Below, piece by piece: positions 43,417 through 48,699 of a DNA stretch of 48,699 bases (within the stretch, counting starts at the first letter, position 1; each line of letters starts with the position of its first letter). The notes beneath the pieces were generated by a model that saw nothing but the letters and a program-made list of their open reading frames with translations, was not told where the DNA came from and did no database searches. A program made the translations under genes and the position numbers. Source of the stretch: Glaciecola sp965660815. Lineage in GTDB: Bacteria > Pseudomonadota > Gammaproteobacteria > Enterobacterales > Alteromonadaceae. The stretch spans positions 1 to 48,699 of the forward strand of contig CBFIBG010000093.1 in the NCBI GenBank assembly GCA_965660815.1, read 5' to 3'.

Positions 43417-46400
43417 TTATTCATCGTCTTCGGTTAACGTCATTAATGATGTGTTCCCGCCAGACGCTGTTGTATCAATGCTAATCGTTTTTTCGGTTAC
43501 TAACCTTTGAATCATATTATCGTTATGCTCAGCGGTAATAACAGGCAAAATCGCTCCTTCTCTCGAGGCCATTTTTTGAACAAAGATAGACGTTCTAGAC
43601 GTTTTACTGTCCACTACCATTCCCGCTATTTCTGGATGCTCTAGCAATGCTTCCAAGTGGTTCAGCTTCGCTACTTGAAATACGCCTTTGAGCGCCCCTG
43701 TGCTCTCAAACTTAGCTTTAAATTCTAACGCTTCGTTGTAGAATAAATCTGATACAACCGAAATAACCGTATTGCCGGTCGCAAGCGCCGTTACAATAGA
43801 CAATGTCCAATATTCAAATGTCACCTCTTTATCCGCAAACGTCACTAGTATGCCTCTTGGCTCCAAGTGCAAGGTATTACTTTCACCGGTTGGTCCAGGT
43901 AGTACCAAGGGCTTTTTGAGGCGTTTCTCAATCGCAATTAGCTGAGAACGTGCACTTTTAAGCGTTTGATTTAAATCTTCAGCGAGGTCATCAACAATAT
44001 CAACATTGGCGATTTTCGCCAACAATTGTCTGACAGAAGATATTCTAGCGGTAAGAGTAGTAAGCCTCCATTCCTGTGAAACGTCAACTGCCGCTTGCAT
44101 CATTGCATCAACCTCTTGACTAGACTGCTCATCACTCACTAAAGCGGTGTCTTGAGAAAACTCATCGTTTAAATCGACTAGATCAGGCGTAACTTTTTCA
44201 AGCATAAGTCTCGGTAGGTAATTTGGTCCACCAGCTTTTGGGCCTGTACCTGATAAACCTCTGCCTCCGAAAGGCTGAACCCCCACTATCGCGCCTATCA
44301 TGTTTCGATTGATGTATACGTTTCCAGCGCGAGATAATTTTGCCAGTTCATAGGCGCGCTCTTCTATACGAGAGTGTATCCCCATAGTAAGACCGTAACC
44401 GGTGTTATTTATGCTCTCAATTACTTTACTTAAATCTTTAGCTTTGAATCGAACAACGTGCACACAAGGCCCGAACACCTCTTTTTCTAACACATTAATA
44501 TCGTTGATCTCATACAGAGTTGGAGCAAAATATGTACCGTTCAATCCACTTGGAACATCGCATTTATATAAAAGTTTACCTGCTTTTTTCATATATTCTT
44601 CGTGTTCTTGCAACGTGTTAAGTGCTTTTTCATCTATAACAGGCCCAACGTCCGTGGAGATGAACTGAGGATCACCAATTTCTAGCTGCTGCATGGCGCC
44701 AGCAATCATTTCGATGGTGTCTTCGGCAACGTCTTCTTGGATGTAAAGAACACGTAAAGCTGAACATCTTTGACCTGCGCTCCTAAATCCAGACATGATG
44801 ACATCGTCAACAACCTGTTCCGGCAGTGCAGTTGAGTCGACTATCATGCAGTTTTGCCCACCGGTTTCAGCAATTAATGGAACTTGCGTGTTGGAGCGCT
44901 CAGCTAGCGTTCTTGAAATAAGTGTGCCGGTTTGAGTAGAGCCCGTAAACATGACACCTTGAATTCTTTCGTCTGGCAGAAGTGTTTCACCCACCTCTGG
45001 ACCGGTCGAAATGATTAGCTTCATAGCGTCTTTAGGTAATCCTGCTGCATACATCAACTCAACAGCTCTTTGGGCAATTAAACTGGTTTGTTCGGCAGGT
45101 TTTGCCAATACCGTATTACCCGTCGCTAAAGCCGCAACAACCTGTCCTAAAAATATCGCCAATGGGAAATTCCAAGGGCTGATACACAAAATGACCCCGC
45201 GCGCACTAAGCCTTTTATCAGGATCCAGCTTTTGTGCTTCAACCGCATAATAACGTGCAAAGTCAACCGCCTCCCTCACTTCGTCTATACTGTCTTGAGT
45301 TATCTTGCCAGCCTCCTTTATACATAGACCAATCAGTTCATCCATATGCCTTTCAAGTATGTCGGCGATGCCCATGAGGATATCCGCACGTTCTTCCACA
45401 TCGGTCTGCGACCATTCAGGAAAGGCAGCGTCAACTTTGTTAAGTTTCTCTAGCATATTCTCTCGGTCGTCAAACTCTAAAACTCCCACGACCTCTTCGA
45501 CATCTGCAGGGTTCTTTACTAATCGCTGTTTTGCCTTTTCAACTTCCTCAAGTCTGTCTTTCAGGTTCACTTTATGAAGCGCATACCATTTAGATAAATT
45601 AGAAGACAAATCGTTGATAGTATTAATATCATATACATCTAAGCCTTGGGAGTTTGCTCTACTTTCACCATACAAATTAAGAGGTTTAACTATCTGTGCA
45701 TTTGCATGTTTGGCATGTCTTTGAGTATGCTCGACTGGGTCAGCAAGCAACTCTTCCACTTCCTTATTATCGTCAACGATTGCGTTAACAAACGAAGAGT
45801 TGGCCCCATTTTCCAGAAGTCGTCTAACAAGATACGCCAATAAATCTTCATGTTGCCCCACAGGAGCATACACTCGACATTGTATGCCTTCTTCTTTTAC
45901 AATTTGGTCGTAAAGAGTGTCGCCCATCCCATGTAAACATTGGAATTCAAATCCTTCTTTATCATCAGCAGCTAATTCTAAAATTACAGAAGCCGTATAC
46001 GCGTTATGAGTCGCAAATTGTGGGTAGATAGAATCTCTATATGCCAGTAATCGATTCGCACAAGCATGATAGGACACATCTGTGTTTGCCTTTCGCGTAA
46101 AGACAGGGAAATCGCTAAACCCACCTTCTTGACAATGTTTTATCTCGGTGTCCCAATATGCGCCTTTGACCAAACGAACCATCATTTTCTTGTTGTATTT
46201 AAGAGTGATTTCACGAATCCACTCAATCACAAAAATCGATCGCTTCTGATAAGCTTGCACCGCAATACCAAAGCCGTTCCAACCTGATAAATCTTTATCC
46301 GAAAAAACGTTTTCTATAATATCCAAGGAAATATCTAAACGTTCAGACTCCTCAGCATCGACGGTTAAACCTATGTCGTATTCTTTAGCTTGTAAACAAA

Positions 46401-47229
46401 GTACCTTTAAACGCTTGGTAATTTCAGTGACCGCATTTTGATAATTCAGTTGGTCGTATTTAGCGTGGATCGCTGAAAGTTTGACTGAAATACCAGGGCT
46501 TTTCCTAGGGCCTCTTCCTTGGGCTGCATTCCCAATTGCATCGATTGCCGTTTGATAAGACTGGAAGTATCTTTTTGCGTCTTTTTCAGTTCGAGCGCCC
46601 TCACCTAGCATGTCATAAGAATATACATATCCGACTTTTTCTTTTTCTTCGGCGCGTTCTAATGCCTCGTCGATATCCTCACCCATAACAAATTGTTTGC
46701 CCATAATTTTCATAGCAATATTCATCGCTCTGCGAATTACTGGCTCTCCCATTCGACCCATTGTCTTCTTAAGCAGGCCAAACTGGGCTTTTTTCCGCTC
46801 GTTAGCATAATTCACCATACTACCGGTAAACATCAACCCCCATGCTGACGCATTGACAAACAGCGAGTCGCTGTTTCCTAAATGACTTGACCACTGCCCC
46901 TTAGAGAGCTTATCGCGTATAAGCTCGTCTTGAGTCGATTTATCTGGTACGCGCAATAATGCTTCGGCCAAGCACATTAACACTACCCCTTCTTCTGAAG
47001 ACAAAGAATATTCGTTCAATAGTGCATCTACCCCACCATGCCCCTCTTGCTGTTTACGAATACTCAACACTAAAGTCCTAGCTCTTTCCCAAGCTCGACT
47101 TCTTGCTCTCATGCTGACCTCTGCTTCAGGAAGGATATAGGCCACCGCTTGAGCCTCATTAAGATGGTAAAAATTTCTTATCTTTTGTCTAATAGGTGAG
47201 TTGGCGGTAAAAGGGGTTTGCAATAGCAC
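43417..47229 (-). CDS. putA: bifunctional proline dehydrogenase / P5C dehydrogenase PutA
   Basis: Oxidises proline to glutamate in two steps. The proline dehydrogenase barrel has RLVKGAYWDTEIK (near 352-364). The aldehyde dehydrogenase domain has ISPWNFPLAIF (near 684), ETGGQN and catalytic Cys822 in GQRCSALR. The C-terminal part (about 1030-1270) is a second, ALDH-like non-catalytic domain, as in long PutA proteins. There is no ribbon-helix-helix DNA-binding domain at the N-terminus, unlike E. coli PutA. I chose GTG at 47229 because AAGGAG lies nine bases upstream; a TTG at 47310 without such a site would add 27 residues. It leads the putA-CYTH pair. Confidence 0.94.
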   Translation of the reverse strand: MLLQTPFTANSPIRQKIRNFYHLNEAQAVAYILPEAEVSMRARSRAWERARTLVLSIRKQQEGHGGVDALLNEYSLSSEEGVVLMCLAEALLRVPDKSTQDELIRDKLSKGQWSSHLGNSDSLFVNASAWGLMFTGSMVNYANERKKAQFGLLKKTMGRMGEPVIRRAMNIAMKIMGKQFVMGEDIDEALERAEEKEKVGYVYSYDMLGEGARTEKDAKRYFQSYQTAIDAIGNAAQGRGPRKSPGISVKLSAIHAKYDQLNYQNAVTEITKRLKVLCLQAKEYDIGLTVDAEESERLDISLDIIENVFSDKDLSGWNGFGIAVQAYQKRSIFVIEWIREITLKYNKKMMVRLVKGAYWDTEIKHCQEGGFSDFPVFTRKANTDVSYHACANRLLAYRDSIYPQFATHNAYTASVILELAADDKEGFEFQCLHGMGDTLYDQIVKEEGIQCRVYAPVGQHEDLLAYLVRRLLENGANSSFVNAIVDDNKEVEELLADPVEHTQRHAKHANAQIVKPLNLYGESRANSQGLDVYDINTINDLSSNLSKWYALHKVNLKDRLEEVEKAKQRLVKNPADVEEVVGVLEFDDRENMLEKLNKVDAAFPEWSQTDVEERADILMGIADILERHMDELIGLCIKEAGKITQDSIDEVREAVDFARYYAVEAQKLDPDKRLSARGVILCISPWNFPLAIFLGQVVAALATGNTVLAKPAEQTSLIAQRAVELMYAAGLPKDAMKLIISTGPEVGETLLPDERIQGVMFTGSTQTGTLISRTLAERSNTQVPLIAETGGQNCMIVDSTALPEQVVDDVIMSGFRSAGQRCSALRVLYIQEDVAEDTIEMIAGAMQQLEIGDPQFISTDVGPVIDEKALNTLQEHEEYMKKAGKLLYKCDVPSGLNGTYFAPTLYEINDINVLEKEVFGPCVHVVRFKAKDLSKVIESINNTGYGLTMGIHSRIEERAYELAKLSRAGNVYINRNMIGAIVGVQPFGGRGLSGTGPKAGGPNYLPRLMLEKVTPDLVDLNDEFSQDTALVSDEQSSQEVDAMMQAAVDVSQEWRLTTLTARISSVRQLLAKIANVDIVDDLAEDLNQTLKSARSQLIAIEKRLKKPLVLPGPTGESNTLHLEPRGILVTFADKEVTFEYWTLSIVTALATGNTVISVVSDLFYNEALEFKAKFESTGALKGVFQVAKLNHLEALLEHPEIAGMVVDSKTSRTSIFVQKMASREGAILPVITAEHNDNMIQRLVTEKTISIDTTASGGNTSLMTLTEDDE

Positions 47230-47659
47230 GTTAAAAAGCTCCTTAGATTCTGCATTTTTTATTACACAAAGCGGCAGAATTACTTGTAAACTGATTTGAG
47301 AAAATCCCAAACTATCTAAATCTCAATACAATAATAGCAAAGATGCAGTTAAGCTACTAAAGTCGTAGCGTATCTTTCAAATTATGACGTAAAGACTTAT
47401 CTCCTGCTAAGAAATAAGAATTTGTAAGCCCTTATGCTTTAAGAGTTTTATTGTAATGCTCCCATTTCGGGCCGCTCCACAAGCTGAAAGTTCAAAAATT
47501 ATTCAATACAGGGACAGAATTTATATCAATGTTAAAAGGCCTTTGATATAAGTAACAGTTGTTATCAACTTAAATATGACAAATAATATGTATTGAGACA
47601 TGTAACAAACGATATTTTATAAATGTCACAGACATAAAAGCATGACACGTGGGGAGGTT
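47230..47659. other. putA/ftsB divergent region
   Basis: About 430 bases between divergent genes. An inverted repeat is seen: TTATATCAA (47521-47529) and TTGATATAA (47543-47551) with a 13-base spacer, about 110 bases before ftsB. It may be an operator. Alternative upstream starts for both genes also fall here. No clear promoter was identified. Confidence 0.45.
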
Positions 47660-47947
47660 ATGAAATCAAAGTCAATATTGGCCATATTAGTTGTTTTGCT
47701 CATTGCGCTGCAATATCGATTGTGGTTGGGTAAAAACAGCATTTCCGACTATGAAAGTAAGCAAGCCCAAATAGCTGAGCTAGAAACGCAGAATGCTAGC
47801 CTTCGCCAGCGTAATCAATTACTGATTGCAGACATAGACGATTTACAACTTGGTATTGAGTCGATGGAGGAGCGTGCTAGAAACGAGCTCGGTCTGATAA
47901 AAGAAGGAGAAATTTTTTACCGCATTTTGCCTTCAGAGCAGCAATGA
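47660..47947 (+). CDS. ftsB: cell division protein FtsB
   Basis: A bitopic divisome protein that forms a complex with FtsL and FtsQ. The 95-residue protein has one membrane helix (about 5-20) followed by LQYRLWLGKNS and a coiled coil (about 35-75), then ERARNELGLIKEGEIFYRIL, which is characteristic of FtsB. The ATG at 47660 aligns with the E. coli N-terminus and follows GGGGAGG closely; an ATG at 47642 would add six residues but has no ribosome site. The stop overlaps the ispD start (ATGA), as is common for this pair. Confidence 0.95.
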   Translation: MKSKSILAILVVLLIALQYRLWLGKNSISDYESKQAQIAELETQNASLRQRNQLLIADIDDLQLGIESMEERARNELGLIKEGEIFYRILPSEQQ

Positions 47948-48681
47948 TTAAAGGCTTAAAGCATTATTCGGTTATTATTCCGGCTGCGGGTATTGGCAGT
48001 AGAATGCGCTCCACTGTGCCAAAGCAATATTTGACGATAGGCAATAAGACCGTCATCGAGCACACATTAGAACGTTTCATACACCATCCTCAAATTAAAC
48101 AAATCTTAGTTGCTGTAAGTCCTACCGATCAGACCATTAATAATATGAGCATTGCATCGCATCCAAAAATCACCCTGACCCAAGGTGGTGTTGAACGCGT
48201 TCACTCAGTAAAAAATGCGCTTAAAAAGTTAGCAGAATCGGATCCAGATAATGAATTTGTGTTGGTACACGACGCCGCGCGACCATGTGTTAATGCTCAA
48301 GAACTCGACAACTTGTTGGCTACTTGTGAAAAAAATTATTCCAATGGGATTGCTGGGGGAATTCTAGCAATACCAGTTGCAGACACAATCAAACAAAATC
48401 AAATCAATATGAAACTTGAGCCAGCAGAGTCTAACTTAAGGTTAATTCAATCAACTATTGACAGAAGTTCATTATGGCAAGCCCAAACCCCGCAAATGTT
48501 TAAGCATCTCGAACTGCTTGACGCGATTGAGCAATGTTTACACAAAGGTTATACAATTACCGATGAAGCTAGTGCAATGGAGTACATGGGGCACAAAGTG
48601 GCGCTCATTGAGGGTGATGCAAGCAATATTAAGATAACTCGACCTAGTGATTTAAAACTTGCTTCGTTTTATCTTGGCTAG
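47944..48681 (+). CDS. ispD: 2-C-methyl-D-erythritol 4-phosphate cytidylyltransferase IspD
   Basis: Third step of the MEP isoprenoid pathway: CTP plus MEP gives CDP-ME. The 245-residue protein is complete within the window. The nucleotide-binding PAAGIGSRMRSTVPKQY (13-29) includes the catalytic Arg20 and Lys27, and VHDAARP (108-114) is intact. QAQTPQMF and TDEASAMEYMG near the C-terminus are also typical. Its ATG overlaps the ftsB stop by four bases, so translation is coupled. ispF would be expected next, beyond the window. Confidence 0.97.
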   Translation: MIKGLKHYSVIIPAAGIGSRMRSTVPKQYLTIGNKTVIEHTLERFIHHPQIKQILVAVSPTDQTINNMSIASHPKITLTQGGVERVHSVKNALKKLAESDPDNEFVLVHDAARPCVNAQELDNLLATCEKNYSNGIAGGILAIPVADTIKQNQINMKLEPAESNLRLIQSTIDRSSLWQAQTPQMFKHLELLDAIEQCLHKGYTITDEASAMEYMGHKVALIEGDASNIKITRPSDLKLASFYLG

Positions 48682-48699
48682 CCTTTATTACCATTTTGT

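Overview
The window is chromosomal DNA of a low-GC gammaproteobacterium, most likely a marine member of the Alteromonadales (Alteromonadaceae-like). This rests on the gene content: a nudF-yqiB-yqiA-parE cluster beside tolC, a priA/ftsN/hslVU cluster beside rpmE, a PEP-CTERM/PrsT component, bifunctional PutA, and ftsB-ispD. The assignment is inferred from recognised protein families and gene order, not from a database search.

Layout. 1-922 holds at most one small membrane ORF, a REP-like palindromic element and an iteron-like array of four ~21-bp repeats that ends just after parE. 923-4805 (minus) is nudF-yqiB-yqiA-parE, without the cpdA gene found there in E. coli. tolC diverges at 5281 across a region with two palindromes. 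7008-9071 holds a D-lactate dehydrogenase and a convergent voltage-gated cation channel with a calcium-channel-like filter. 9165-11957 (minus) is the TPR lipoprotein PrsT, divergent from the RNA helicase deaD. cysG, a transglutaminase-like membrane protein and a convergent PEP-CTERM-like secreted protein follow. 17849-21611 is an operon-like block: HlyD-type adaptor, C39-peptidase ABC exporter and a stand-alone LuxR-type DNA-binding protein. 21674-27651 (minus) is tamB/tamA. 27652-28081 holds a tandem duplication and a possible small RNA. 28082-33263 (minus) is hslU, hslV (with a convincing sigma-32 promoter), ftsN and priA. rpmE, an S9 peptidase, a short malic enzyme, a small membrane protein and a sirtuin run rightward. 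39240-47229 (minus) is ahpF, ahpC, a CYTH-type triphosphatase-like protein and putA. ftsB and ispD close the window on the plus strand.

How the genes work together. Most of the window is core metabolism and envelope biology: envelope assembly and export (tolC, tamAB, ftsN, ftsB), topology and replication restart (parE, priA), protein quality control (hslVU), peroxide defence (ahpCF), and carbon or nitrogen use (putA, maeB, ldh). The accessory part at 9-22 kb deals with surface or export functions: PrsT and a PEP-CTERM-like protein, plus a C39 exporter for which no double-glycine precursor is visible nearby.

Most likely to repay a second look are the channel filter, the orphan C39 exporter with its LuxR partner, the two-hairpin small-RNA candidate at about 27.9 kb, and the iteron-like array beside parE. 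No CRISPR array, insertion sequence, rRNA or tRNA was recognised.
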